A stretch of 64,000 bases of DNA from Mansonella perstans. Lineage: Eukaryota > Nematoda > Chromadorea > Rhabditida > Onchocercidae. The stretch is from NCBI GenBank assembly GCA_037074765.1, contig JBAMDO010000119.1, positions 104,343-168,342 on the forward strand, in the 5' to 3' direction. Below, one piece after another: positions 41,110 to 55,355 of this stretch. Under the pieces are notes generated by a model that was not told the DNA's origin, did no database searches, and worked only from the letters and a program-made list of their open reading frames with translations. Positions within the stretch are counted from its first letter, which is position 1, and the number at the start of each line of letters is the position of its first letter. The translations under genes were made by a program, and so were the position numbers.

Positions 41110-41880
41110 GTCTCGAATGCAAGCACTTCAAAGTTACCAGATCATATGTGCTACAAAAATGAACCGTTTGTCGTTCTAGAAAGCTGTATAGCGTGTTCTC
41201 AATTTGAGCGGAATGCTGTAAAAGCAGGTGATTCATTTGATTATTTTCGGTTCAAGTGAACAACTACGGAACAATATATGTATCAGCAGAAATCGCTTTA
41301 GAAGCGTTATTGTACTGTAATGCGAGTACTTTGTCAAATTGACAAATTGAAACGGTGAGACTCTTCAGCCGAATAGTATGGGACGTTTTTTGAAGGCAGT
41401 ATAACTGTCACTGGATTTGTGAGTTCTCAGTTCTCCTACTGATTAGGACCTATGTGCTGAGCTCTATTAAAAAATGTCATACTGAGCTACTTGTCAAGTT
41501 TTAACATACCTGTTTATTGGGCTCATAAGTACAATCTGTCCTGTTCGAAAAAAGTTACGTTCCTGAAAGTACTTTTGTAAAAGATGCCGCAACCTTTAGA
41601 TGAATAACTTTCGATGCATTTTATAAGTGGTATTTTATAAATTTCTTGATCCTTTGCAGCTTATTGCCTTGAAACAGGTTTCTACGACAAAATGAACTGT
41701 ACGCGCAGTAAACGTCTTGGATTGAAACCGTGTTATGAAAAGATAAATCGGTCTGCACAGTTTAATTTATTTACGTTGTTATGTGCTTTTTGTTCTGTTA
41801 CTAGCTATGGCTTTGTAAGTTGGAGGCAAAATTTGCTTCGCAAACAAAGCTTTGCGCTACTGCAGAATCAGTTTAATTAA
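41110..41880 (+). CDS. JTB: JTB-family membrane protein (signal-peptide exon missing)
   Basis: JTB (jumping translocation breakpoint) proteins are small type I membrane proteins with a cysteine-rich ectodomain; human JTB has been tied to cytokinesis and mitochondria. Two exons: 41110-41227 and 41660-41880 (TAA), joined at a split Ala codon. The reading matches human JTB along its length: NASTSKLP (human SASTSNLP), EPFVVLESCIACSQF (human EFVVAEECSPCSNF), ETGFYDKMNCTRSKR (human PTGYVEKITCSSSKR), LKPCYEKINRSAQF (human FKSCRSALMEQRLF), then a membrane segment FNLFTLLCAFCSVTSYGFV and a basic tail WRQNLLRKQSF. The ectodomain Cys pattern (C..C, C, C, C) is conserved. The N-terminal signal peptide must come from an upstream exon; 41110 follows a TTTAAG acceptor. 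Confidence 0.83.
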
Positions 41881-42044
41881 TCTTATTAACTCTTATTGTA
41901 TCAGGCTTTCTTGATATTAGCTATTTCTTGTTACACATTGGGAATCATTAAACTTAAAAAAGACTCAGACTTTGTCAAAATAATCAGTTCATAAATCAAG
42001 CTGCAGTAACAGTTATGTATGGCAGATAAAAAGTGAAGATAGCT

Positions 42045-42235
42045 ATTTTTTTTAATTTTTATGATAATTTCTAATTGACAAATGATAACTAAAAATTATT
42101 ATTTATCTATCTTTTATTTTTTTATTTTCGTAATAATTTTTAATTGACAAATGATAATCTTTAAAACGATAAATGATAATTTTTAATTAGCAAATGATAA
42201 TTGGAAATTATTATTAATCTATCTTTTATTTTTTT
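42045..42235 (+). repeat. AATTGACAAATGATAA repeat, first cluster
   Basis: Three copies of ATAATTTYTAATTGACAAAT plus GATAAT, with WTTATTWATCTATCTTTTAT links. The same unit recurs at about 48280-48350, 6 kb away, so it is a dispersed element. Confidence 0.7.
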
Positions 42236-45010
42236 ATGAGTTGTTTGTTCATTTATTCGTTAAATTAAAGAAAATATAGATATACACTCATAAACTTCCA
42301 GAAATATCCGTATGGAGGTCTTCATCTTTACGGCTTGCTGAGTTCTGACCATGTCTTTAAATTCTCGCTACAGTGCACTCTGCCTTTTTATTCTTCGCTT
42401 TACACTGTTTGTTTTGTTTTTTGTGCGTTAATTATAATACTATCCAGTGGTTTTTCCATTTGGTTTTCTTGGACGACATTATTTGGCTGATAATAAATAT
42501 TACGTCAGCCCTGTTTGTAAATTAGAACTATCGCAATACTGAGAAGTACGTAAGTTAATTTATACTCTTACAAGGAAAATCTTTCCCGACATCCTTCATC
42601 AATCTTTGAATTTTACCGATTATATTAAAGTGTATATGAAATAGAAGCGTGAATCAGTAACTTGTATATTGCTCGTAAAATATTGGCGTAAGTGAAGTAA
42701 ACATCATTAAACTTTCACTTTTAAAAAGAGTTTTTAGACTTATATTAAATTAGAATTATTTTTATACATGAAAACATTTGAATAAGATGTATAAAAACGA
42801 AAAGTATTGAAGAGAAGAATCTAACATTATCATAGTACAAATGCTGAATGACTAATTTGAGGAAAGATTAATTGGTGATTCCTTTAATTTTTCTGAAAAG
42901 CAAATCAACCAAAAGAAAATGTCAATACCATAATGATAGGAATTTCTTTTACTTCTTGTGAATTATACGATTCAATATAAAATCATTGAAAGAAATTTCT
43001 TTTTTTAAATGTATTAGTCTAATCAAACATCTATATGACATACGTAACTAATGATTATTTTTTATTATCACATTATATATATATACATATATTATAGAAA
43101 AAATTAGCATTAATACGTCGTACAAAGTAAATACTTGCATTATTGCACAAACTAAATACTTATATTACATCTATGAATTATTTGTCTTATAACGTTTTAT
43201 TTTCGGAACATACACAGAAAATTTACAATTGCAGTTATGCAAATACTAAAAAATAATTTTTGCTCTTCGTTGAAAAAATGTTGAAAGTTTGTGGCAATGA
43301 TTGTTTCACTTGATTTTTAATGGCGAACAAGAATTAAACATGAAATAGTTTAACGACTTGGAATTGAAAATACAAAAAGTGAAGCAGATATATAAGTAGA
43401 GGAGAAAGCAAGAATTTTGGACAACAATTTCAATAACAAATGCTTGCTATTATATTTATTTCTTTATTTGCTAACTGGAGCTTTTACAGGCTTCACAGCC
43501 AAAACATCTTGGTAATATACCGGGTAATTAAATTATTTTCTTATAAATATCAATTTATTGTTTTTTTTGTCAGAAATATTTATCATCAAAAAAAAAAGAA
43601 ACATAATTATCTTAACAATTCTATCTTCCCCTATAATTTAATCGTAACCTTATCATTCTTTCACAGTTCGTAGCAACAAAATCGTTTATTGCATCTTTTC
43701 AAAAAAACGGATGGGATGAATGAGCGAAAATTACCTATAGCTTTAGTTATTTTATTACTTCAGTATATTAATTTTTACAAAATCTATTTGTTTCATTTTC
43801 ATGTAAAAAAATTTTTTTTAAAAATAAAGAGAAAATCAATGGTCTGGACAGCAAAATCCTGGAATCACGTTGAAAAATGTAAGTTTAAAAATTTTTTCAT
43901 ATATATAAATCCATCATATCGGACCATAATTAGCAGTAGCAGTGTTAAGATTAGAATGATTTGCTTTTAAGAATCGAAAATGATTTCAAATTTTATGGTA
44001 AAATTATCAAATTAAATGTAATTAAAATAATTCGAACAAATGTAAGAAATGACAAAAATTTAAAAAGTGGCAAAGTGAATAAATCAGTTTGCAAGCGAAG
44101 ATGATACTTTTTACTAATGTGAGTGATCTTTGCTCAGCTATACTTCTGATCTAGAATAGGTAGTCACTTAATCACATCACGATATTATAGCAACTTATTC
44201 TCGCTTCTCACGTTTTACTAGCTTGAAATTTTATACCTATGAGAGCAAAAAAAGGAGAAATCTATTTCATTTACGTATCTCCTCTTTTTACTGCACATTG
44301 CGCATCGACGGGTTAAAGGTCAGCTAGTGAAAGTAAGTCCCATGAAGGAATCATTCCTTTTGCCCACTGTCATTGATTGATGATATATCAGTTCATGGTA
44401 TCATCAACCAATTCGTAACCTAATTTATCATAACCTGAACTTTGAACCATTCTACTGATCTATTCCATTAATTCCTCAACCTGTCCTGCTAACTTCTTAG
44501 ATTTCTGTTCCTCCACCGACAGATTATACACAACTTATGACGTATGGATGGATAAGTAAATTACTAAATTCTAAATAGCCTCATTTAAACATATCCTGGA
44601 AAATTGGTAATAGTATGATTCATGTGTTAAGTTACATATCGACCATTATCGATTTGTCCAGTTTGTTATCCGAGGTAAAAATCAATGGGTGGTATACTAC
44701 GCAACTAATCGATCGATTATGAGAGAAAGGAGAGAATTGGAATAGAATGCTAAAGATGGGTCGTTGCTGCCATTCATTCATTTCGTTCGGTTGGCTGACT
44801 GATGAGTGTTGCTGAATTGTAGGGCGTGGGTAGGTTGATCGGGGAAATTCTGAGGAGAATTGGTGGAGTTTGGAATGGTGATTGTGTGTTAGTGATGGTG
44901 GATTGGTGCTGGGCTGTTCAAGTTCTTTTGTGATTGATATACAGTTTAGTGTGACGATCAAGAAGTGAACGTTGAAGAAGCAGAACAGGACTGAGAAAGT
45001 TTACAACTTA

Positions 45011-45036
45011 AGGCTTAAGGCCTAAGGCCTAAGGCT
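45011..45036 (+). repeat. GCCTAAG run (telomere-like)
   Basis: AAGGCCTAAGGCCTAAGG is two to three copies of a 7-mer that resembles the TTAGGC complement with one extra base. It lies about 200 bp upstream of the polyubiquitin start. Confidence 0.5.
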
Positions 45037-45170
45037 GCACATTCTGATATGACTATTTTGAAGAACTAGTTTTCCATATTTTGTTTGAGAATGGTAGACT
45101 ATCTGTCATAGTCGCATAGATAGAGGAGATGTCCCGTCTATAAGGTTTTTATCTAATCCTACTCTAATGA

Positions 45171-46964
<1,794 letters not shown>

Positions 46965-48277
46965 TGAATGTCTTTTTTTTTGCTTGATGTTAATTTTCTT
47001 AGAAAAATGATGAATGAAAATGTACTGAATTATTAAAAATAGAATTTTGAAATTCGAAGACTTCACAGGTAATCATCATTATCATCAAAAATACCCCACT
47101 GACTTATCTCTGCTTCTTTCATTAATCAGAAATTACCGGATTTTCTTATTTTCCTGAAAGGGCGAGTTTTTTCTTTTTTGTGGATTTGTAAATAAAAATT
47201 ATTACAGTGCATGTTGTTTAGGGAGTATTTCGTTTATCATTTCGTGTTTAGAAATGGTATTCGGGTGCATTAATTCATATAAATGATGTAAAAGGCATGG
47301 GACGAGTTTTCTAGAAAATCCGGTTGATCGGGAAGGGAAGGTTGTTCCACATCATCGTTGCACATTTCCTGAACAAGGATATTTGACGTTTTTGATCAGA
47401 CAAAACACAAACGGAGCAATGAACGAGCTCTAATATAATGAAGGCTGTACAAAAAAGTTCATGGTACAAATTGACATCTACGTGGACATATCAGCACTCC
47501 AGCTTAGAAGTGTTTCCTAATACTTCTGCAGACTAAATAATCATAGAGCCGTTCATTGCTACGTTGCTGTTTTTTCTGAACCGTTTGTGGTTTATGTCAA
47601 ATCGGATACCTTTTCAAAATCTGCATTCGTGAGCTTTGTCAGTGGATTTGCAGTATTCCAAGGTAGCTTAAAGCTGACGAATTTTTTAACTTTAGTTTTC
47701 ATTTTGTTGGAAATGAATGTGTTCGCGTTGTTTCTGGAGTAGACCGGGTTTATTAAAGAGAGTCTTTTTTAGCCTCAGATCAACGCTTAACGATTTCTGT
47801 GCAGAAGTTTGTGGTATGTTTGCCAGTGTCGAACTATAATCGTTCAGATTTAACTAAATTTCATCCTTTCTGATACCACCGAATATAGGTCGGAATCCTG
47901 GGAATTGGTCGTAGTGATGGTTTCTCTTCCTAAAAGCGTGACGTCAGTTCTTCCTACAAATTGTCTAGTTATTTGCTCACTTGCAAAATTCAGCTGCGTT
48001 ATCCGTACTATTAAAAATGCAACTGATACACACTCGGGATTTTATTACTGGCATTAATAAAATTGATGACACGGTACTGAAAATGTTTCCCACTGTTCCA
48101 AGATAATGGGATGCGTTTAGAAAGCTTATAATTGTGTTAATAAAAAATGCAAATGGTTTCATTGCAGGGAAGTAATGGTAAATCATGAAAAAAACTGGAC
48201 ACTTACGGAAATAACCTTTTTCAGCGCGGTACTTCAGAGCAGCAGCCGCTTTGGTTGCATGATTTGAGATTTTAGAT

Positions 48278-48355
48278 AAATATATAATAATTTTTAATTG
48301 ACAAATGATAATCTTTTAGATGAATTATTATTTGTCTGTCTTATTTTTATAATAA
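48278..48355 (+). repeat. AATTGACAAATGATAA repeat, second cluster
   Basis: AATAATTTTTAATTGACAAA plus TGATAATC and ATTATTTGTCTGTCTTATTT, the same unit as at 42045-42235. Confidence 0.65.
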
Positions 48356-49720
48356 TTTCATGAAGTTAGAAGTTGTTGGTTCGTTTTATGTTCAAACTTG
48401 GAGAATCTTCTGCCAAGTTTCAGAATATTTTCTTCTGCCAACTTTCAGAATACTTGCTTGTACGACAGTCATTCTATACTATTTATCCGCAGCAAAATAA
48501 AATGCCAAGAATTTTCCGTAGCAGAAAAATGGTTTGCTTAATGAATAGCTGGATAAATTTGGTGCCAGCAGTTTGTTCCATAAAATAGCTGATCTTTAAA
48601 AATAATCTAAAAAAGACTCGAATTTCGTCGAGATAAAGACATAAAAAACAATTGAATTTAGTCACTCATTAAAAAAATAAAAGGCAAAAGACGAAGGAAG
48701 ACAGAGACAATACTTTTTGTAACGATTGTTCTAATAAACTACTCGGCCACATGGAGAAAGCAATGAAATCGTGTAAGTAATGAATATTTTTGACAACAGA
48801 ATATCTCAAACATTGGCAAGAGAAAAAACGAACAACGAACAAAATATCTGAAGTAGATAAACGCCAGAACAAATGATGCATGTCGTGAATTTTGCATTAA
48901 TAAAGCTCTGGCATTAATTAACTTATGCATTAATTTTGGATTAATTAATTAACAAGGAATGATGTACTACCTTCTGGGAGTACAGGGAACTAAGAAACAC
49001 AGCAAAATTAAACCTCAACCTGGCCACCAGTACAGGTGGCTTAATTTACTCCAGTAAAGCTGATTGACGGAACAGTTCTCGAATTAGCTTGGTAATACTT
49101 TTGGATAGTATTCAGCTTTTTCATGCCAGCAAAAAATGAACTGTGATTAGATAACCTACTCGGAGAATGTTTCTTTTAGTCTGATATAGCAATGGCGGTT
49201 GTCAAAAAATGATTATGATACTGATATTTCAGAGAGGTGTAAATCTTCCTGCGTTGGCTTAGTTTTTAAAGTGCTTTAACAGATAATGTCAAAGATTTAA
49301 AAAATGCTAATGATTCATCGGTGTTAATCAAAACGATAGTTTGATATGGAAACTGCAAGTTCGTCGTCAAAAAAATTTTCACCACAAGATTGATTTTTGG
49401 GGAATCGCTTTTAATCAATTAATTTTTGCATATTTGAAAAAAAAAAGTAGGATTGATATATTTTTCTTGGGTCGGAAAATATCAAGACATATTGAATAGG
49501 ATTATATGAAGAACAATCGAACGATCGAAATAAATATCTGTTTGGAGAATATTAGATGAATGAATCGTTCTGGATGATTTTAACTCGTTATACAGTGGGA
49601 GTTTAATTACTGCACATCTTTAAAATATGTTGGTTTAGAGTTGATTCAGACAAGATTTCCTTACAGTATTTCCACAACAACTCATGACTGTCAAGCCGAA
49701 GTTTCATACAAAATGAGCAA

Positions 49721-49761
49721 ATTTAAAACTTATCCTGTTTTAAACAGGATAAGTTTTAAAT
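49721..49761 (+). repeat. near-perfect 41-bp palindrome
   Basis: Arms ATTTAAAACTTATCCTGTTT (49721-49740) and its exact reverse complement (49742-49761) are separated by a single T. As RNA it would form a 20-bp stem with almost no loop. It lies in an open frame of no recognised family. Confidence 0.95.
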
Positions 49762-50603
49762 CGAAAATTTTTGACATATTTCTATATTACAAAAATATTC
49801 AGTTTCTTCCTTGTCTGCTAGTAAGAAGAAACGAAAATCAGCATGCAATGAGAAACACTTAAATGTTGAAAAACTTACAGCCTAACTTTAATCTATCTGT
49901 AATAATTAAACACTAAATGTCAAAAAAATTGGTTTGACAAAAAGCACTCGAGGACACCGACAGTTTAAAGTTTTTCTAACAGCTGATTCAGCTCATTTGT
50001 TCCCACCTAAGAACCATAAGTTTTTTTTGTATCGAAGCATTAATAAGTGTGATAAGTATGAAAAGTCAGATAAATTGCTGCTTGTACTATGTGAAAACCA
50101 ATTAGCATAGAAATAACCTGTTAATCCGTATGATCCTTGCGACAGCACTACATCCTTCATTTTACTCTGGAAATAAATGTATTGAAAGGTGAATGGCTCA
50201 AATTTCCAGCCGGCACAAATAGCCATATTATGCTTGGAGGTGGCTTTAAAAAACGAATTTTTAAATTCATTGGAAGTTGATTGAGGTGGCTTTGAAGAAG
50301 TGTCATTGACTTTAAAAATACATTGATAGATAAATATTTAGTTGTATTTGTCCAACTTTACTCAGTCAGTGTTTACATAATAAAGTGTTCAAAGGCTCTT
50401 TCTTAATAAAAAAGATTTTGCGACATTATCTGGAAAAAAATCTATCTGTGCTTCTAAAAAAGAGTAACAACTAAACATCTGCCGAGAATATTCAATCGAG
50501 GACTCTGCCACCAAAAGATTCGGTATTGGCATTTTTATTGACAACAAAACTTATTTCTATGATGGTACTATTTACAGCACCATGAGTCTTTCATCACAAT
50601 ATT

Positions 50604-50955
50604 TTATAATTTTTCTGCTATAATTAAAGCAAGTTTCTCTGATAACACAGGAACAGTCCGTTGAAGCCATTGGTTTATATCCAGCACCTGCGACATCTTG
50701 TCGATAATTTTTTTCACTAAATTAACATACTCCTTTTTTGCCTCTTCTGATGACATTTCATCTAGTTTTTGCCATGCCTCCCTAAAAATTAGCAAATTGC
50801 AGGCTATGCTTTTATTTCCAGTATGTTCTATCGTTTCCTCTTAAGCAGAGCGGTATTTGGAACTCCTGTCCAAAATTTCGGAAATACTGGATAGGTTGAG
50901 GAATTTTCATAGCAATTCCGCCTCTTCATTTTCCAGAAAATCATTTTTGACCTTT

Positions 50956-50998
<43 letters not shown>

Positions 50999-51761
50999 CA
51001 AAAACTAATAAATTGAGCAGAAACCATTTTGCTTTCTCGATAAAATTCAGGTAACCAGGTCGTGCTTTTTTATTCTTACCCTCCGTTACTTGCTTGTATA
51101 GAGAGCAGAACACAAGTTTTTCACCATTCGTTGATACCATTGGTCCTACAACACATTATTAATTTGAACACCTTAATCATTTTCAAGCACAGTATACGCT
51201 TTCATAGTTGGTCACATAAACCTACACAATGCAGGACATCGTCTAGCAATGTTAGCACAGCTGCTTGATTTGCCGGCATATACTGGATATGACTGAATAA
51301 ACTCATAGTTGCAATTGCTATATTTCCCGTCTAATCTGGACGAGTATTAATGATTTGAATCACTTTATCGTTAATTTAGGAAATCGAGTTGGTTTTAATA
51401 GCTGAATGTTAATTAGTTGGTCTCAAACCTAACTCAGACTAGGACAATATGTCCTAATCTAATCTAGCAATTGTTCTACTAGTAATCATTGTATTCAAAA
51501 TTAATGCAATGAAATTAGTTCGGAAAGACGAAATAGCATTATTATCTATTCATAGCTAGTAAATCGTCAGTAATCGCCGAAATATTTTTTAAAATTTTTG
51601 ACAAAACAAGCTTTAACCATAACAGCAACAACATTTTGCACAGCAAATTTTTGATCGATGATAATGCTAACATTTAACATATCAAAGTAAAGTCTTTATC
51701 ATCTTTCGGTATTTTCTGAACGATATTTGCAGCAGCCTGGAATTTCTCTTCTAATGACATC
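50604..51761 (-). CDS. acyl-CoA-binding (ACBP-domain) protein with a damaged first splice donor
   Basis: ACBP domains bind long-chain acyl-CoA. Exons (high to low): ATG at 51760 to 51700, 51145-51025 and 50781-50604. The AG at 51762-51763 ends one base before the ATG's preceding G and may be a trans-splice acceptor. Exon 1: MSLEEKFQAAANIVQKIPKD. Exon 2: GPMVSTNGEKLVFCSLYKQ, VTEGKNKKARPGYLNF, EKAKW. Exon 3: EAWQKLDEMSSEEAKKEYV, NLVKKIIDKM and a C-terminal tail of about 28 residues. Ligand-site residues are kept (YKQ Tyr and Lys, the Lys of KAKW, the EYV Tyr). It resembles the ACBD4/5 and ECI2-type domain more than the short cytosolic form. Exon 2/3 splicing is GT-AG and in phase. Exon 1 should end GATG/GTAAAG, but the sequence reads GATGATAAAG: the +1 G is A. 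Unspliced, the product stops after 28 residues. This could be a broken allele, a dying paralogue, a sequencing error, or a rare non-GT intron. Confidence 0.82.
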
Positions 51762-52363
51762 CTGGAAAAGCTTTTCTAATAGATAAGCTGGATTTTCGCA
51801 TTTCAGTAGTCATTTCTATTCATAGCAATCATTCGAAGCTACTTAAAAGCATTTTCTGGACTACCGTTCTGTAATCAGACCTATTCCAATGATTGTAATA
51901 CAGTAAAACTAAGTGAATTTCAATCTATAACTTTTTCAAAATATTTTTTCCAGATGTAAGGGTTGTAATAATGATAAAATCAGCAGAAAATACGTTCTGT
52001 AGCGGAAAAGATATGTGAAAGGATTTTCTAGAAGATATAGGCATATTTGTGAACAGTGAGGTGAATGAGGGAATATCGACAGAAAAAGAAAGAAGAAACT
52101 GATAACTGACTATAAATAAGTCTTTATTCCATTTATTTATTCCTTATTTCTGCTCTGATTTCGAATTTAATTTCATCAGTTTATCAAGAATGAAGAGACT
52201 TTATCCGCACCCCCATTTCTGTAGCCGTCACAGAAACTTAATCCTTTTGTAAATCTGTCCTTTTCATCAGAACTAATAATCGCCAATATTCTCCAAGTTA
52301 CTGCGAAAACAAATATGCTCCAAGATTGCCAACAACTCCTTCCGTCCATCATTATATTTCATT

Positions 52364-52600
52364 TCAGTAAGTCGACATGTTTACTGCTTCAACGAAAAAA
52401 CAAATTAGTGACGCGACTGATGAGAGCTTCCTGGCCCTTCTGTGACTTGCCATAGCTTTACCCTTTTCACATGTGAAATACCGATAACGTGTCAATAATT
52501 CACGCAAAACGCAAACTATGAATAGAACGAACGAGCAAATCATTAGATTCCAGATGGCACTTTTAGAGATTGGTGATAAAAGTTTCGCTGAAAAATGGAG
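52364..52600 (-). CDS. possible exon with one membrane segment, family unknown
   Basis: A minus-strand frame reads SAIWNLMICSFVLFIVCVLR, then ELLTRYRYFTCEKGKAMASH and RRARKLSSVASL. One strong hydrophobic helix is followed by a basic segment. The layout (Trp, hydrophobic helix, (R/Y)E, basic) is loosely like the first helix of CTR copper transporters, but the Met-rich motif and helices 2-3 are not found nearby. Exon borders are uncertain. Confidence 0.25.
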   Translation of the reverse strand, partial: LHFSAKLLSPISKSAIWNLMICSFVLFIVCVLRELLTRYRYFTCEKGKAMASHRRARKLSSVASLICFFVEAVNMSTY

Positions 52601-53514
52601 CAAAACTGAAAATAAAAGTTATGGTCGTCAGTACAGACTTTATAGATAAACACACATACAAAACACAAACATATAAACAGACACAGAGGTGGACAAATGA
52701 AGGCAAATGAGAGAATTTATAGGTGGAGTATGAGGAAGAAAAGGAAGAAGTTCCAATCCGTACTTGTAAGAAAGGCAATGGTAACTGGGAGTGATGAGAT
52801 ATAAATAATTATGTTGATCGATTGCGATTATGAGGTTTTTTGATAGTTTACCATGGACGAATAACTTTCCACTCAATGCTACACCGTTTTCCGCTCTTCC
52901 CGGCGACTGTCAGAGATTTATCGAAGGATTTGAAATTAAAATGAGTTGTTGACCAACAAGGAGAGAAGAATCTATGCTGTGACCTCCAAGCGTTTTGCAT
53001 ACCAAAAGTTAATAATTAATTAGTAAACTCCTACTTGGCATCGAAATAAATTTTCTGGCGAAATTTATTGCTACAGAAGAGATATTCAGAAAATCACGGA
53101 AGTACGAATAATTCAATTTTGATTGGTTTTTCATGGTCTAATAAATAAATTCTTTTGTGGTCAGCAAGCAGTAATTTTATTTGATGGCGCATGTATTGGC
53201 AATATTCATCATTTGGTAAACAAAACAAGGAGGTCTTATTGTAAAATTTAAATTTAAGGCTCGTTTAGAATAATTTGTAATACAATTGAATGAAATTCAG
53301 GTTCTGGAATATAATTGCTCGAGTACCGACCTAACTAACAGCCTATGCAGTATAGTGTTTCGGACATATGCGTACCTTCATCAACAGTTGATGCTATTCT
53401 TGTATTGTTATCTTCCTCCACCAGATAGTTTCCATTTCCTTTGCTACTGTCCTCACTGCCTGATTATTATTAGGATTTGAAAGTCGTTGTAATCACTTGA
53501 CCGAATCTACGTAT

Positions 53515-54180
53515 TCTTGTTCTGCAGTTTGGTCATCTTCCAACATCGTGCGATCACTGATCAATTTGGTAATCCTGTCAGTGATTTCTAATATACTAAT
53601 TTCAGCTTGCATTTTGAATCTCTGAAGTATTTTAAATTTTCTGCTACTCTAACTTATTTCTTCCTTTTTTATAACAGATTTCTGCAATTCTGAAAATCCG
53701 GTATAATGCAGCAGCGAAATCATTATTATATTGATCTTGATAACTGCTTTATGTAGCTTCATAGCAGACAATCAATAATTCCATCATATTCCTGACATAA
53801 CCACTGTGGCCTTAAATAGTTTACTTGTTTCCTTATAATTCTCAAATGCTTTCAGGTAATCATTTGTTTTTTCACATTTCTTTTATCTCTTTTTGGCCTT
53901 GAAACAAGAATCGGTACTATTTCTGGATTTTTATTAATGCAATTATTCAGTGATTGATTCTCTCTTGCAGTATCTTACTTGGCTTGTAATAAATTGTCTC
54001 AAAGCTAATATAGCTGGTATATGTCACTTAGAGAACACAGTGTATTATGATGTTTCACCGCCACGTCAAACTCACTCTTTTCAAGTGTAAATTTACTGAC
54101 AATTATTTCGAGCAGTGTCATTTCCATCCATCTCTTCTGTTATTGATAACTCTAAGACATTTGCAGTTCAAATCCATCCT
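53515..54180 (-). pseudogene. interrupted coding-like stretch, helical protein remnant
   Basis: Reading right to left, several frames give protein-like pieces broken by stops and frame changes: VLELSITEEMDGNDTARNN, KFTLEKSEFDVAVKHHNTLC, KKCEKTNDYLKAFENYKETS, WLCQEYDGIIDC, YNNDFAAALYRIFRIAEI, and MQAEISILEITDRITKLISD followed by RTMLEDDQTAEQEY. The last is a good coiled coil in an open exon-like frame (53515-53622). Some gaps could be real introns. The number of stops makes a decayed helical or coiled-coil gene more likely. Family not recognised. Confidence 0.3.
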
Positions 54181-55355
54181 AGCATCCTAGCACTGTTATT
54201 TGCTATTCTATTATTTGTCGAACTGTACGGATATATAATAATATATACATGTGTTGTTGGAAAAGTCGAAATAATTGCATCACAAAATTATTTGGTCGAA
54301 GTCAAATAGTTTGCATTTACTATTATTCCATTGAATAACAGTAACAAGCGTTTTCCCATATATGAATCACGAATCAACTATCTTATCTTTAAAACGTCTA
54401 ATTGCGTTTTTTACCTAATTTGCGTGCATCTGATATAACAATTTTTGTGCGATTTCTTTACACACAAAAAGGGCAGTCTTTTATGCAAATTTCCTTGCTG
54501 CTGTGAGAATATTATTAATTTGTAGAGATGTTACACGGGTGATTGTTTAAAAATTCTCTTTAAACATTCCTTTTAAACAAACAATTTCAAAAAACCATTC
54601 AGAATAGATGATTTAATTAATGCTGCTAATGAAAGGAATTATTGTTATATGATGAAGACGACAAAATGATAAACAATATCCATGGAGTATTTCGAGCTCG
54701 ATATCTATTTCATCATATTTATCCTTTCTAACTATTTTTCTTTTGCGTTATTTTACGCCAGCTAAAAGAAATTTGCTCAAATTGTGTAGAGATTTCAGGA
54801 AGCACTGTGAACTGCATCAAAATAAAAACAACAATTAGCGGTTATGCCACAAATATGACGACAGAACTAATTTTCGCAAAGCGATTGTTTGAGACTACCA
54901 ATTTGCAAATCGCTCCTTGCAGTTTCAGTATATTAAGGGGTTTCGGTGTTAATTGAAGCAAATTGTTGTGATTGTCTGCATCACTCTACTTTTATTATCC
55001 GGTCTTCTGCTCTGCTTTAATTCGTTTGTGTTAATTCTTTTAACCATAATGTCAAGGTTCATCTATTCGAGATTCGGGATTCACATCCGTAGCAGCTGAT
55101 GTGACATATCTCGGTTTTAGACGTAAGTCACATTTTCTGAAGGTTCGTTTGGAAATTTTGTTTTCTTTGCACTTTAAATTTATTGTTATTATTAGATAAA
55201 TAAGATCTCTGCTCGTTATGAAAGCAAAAAAGGAAAGTCATGATGCTTCTTAATGTTTGATTGTCGGACATTGTTTATACTGTTTAATTGTCAATTTACT
55301 TTTTGTCTGTCTTACAACAAAGGTGTTGCCTGAATTTTGAAGCAATCCGAAAGCT

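Larger units (their letters stand above)
46965..50603. other. spacer between polyubiquitin and the ACBP-like gene
   Basis: No gene recognised. A possible minus-strand exon near 48205-48265 reads HATKAAAALKYRAEKGYF, followed by a perfect GTAAGT donor at 48208, but neighbouring exons and family are unknown. The other open frames are hydrophobic AT-rich noise. Confidence 0.4.
51762..55355. other. spacer with possible gene remnants
   Basis: Between the divergent ACBP-like and torsin-cofactor-like genes. Two coding-like minus-strand stretches (52364-52600 and 53515-54180) are listed separately; nothing else is recognised. Confidence 0.45.

Noticed and set aside
44632..44961. 109-codon minus-strand frame upstream of polyubiquitin
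   Set aside because: Ser/Pro/Gln/His-rich with no motif, overlapping the expected promoter region; probably chance.
47440..47760. Possible mariner-like transposase remnant (AAAAAAGTTCATGGTAC and similar)
   Set aside because: No transposase motif or terminal inverted repeat could be found in any frame.
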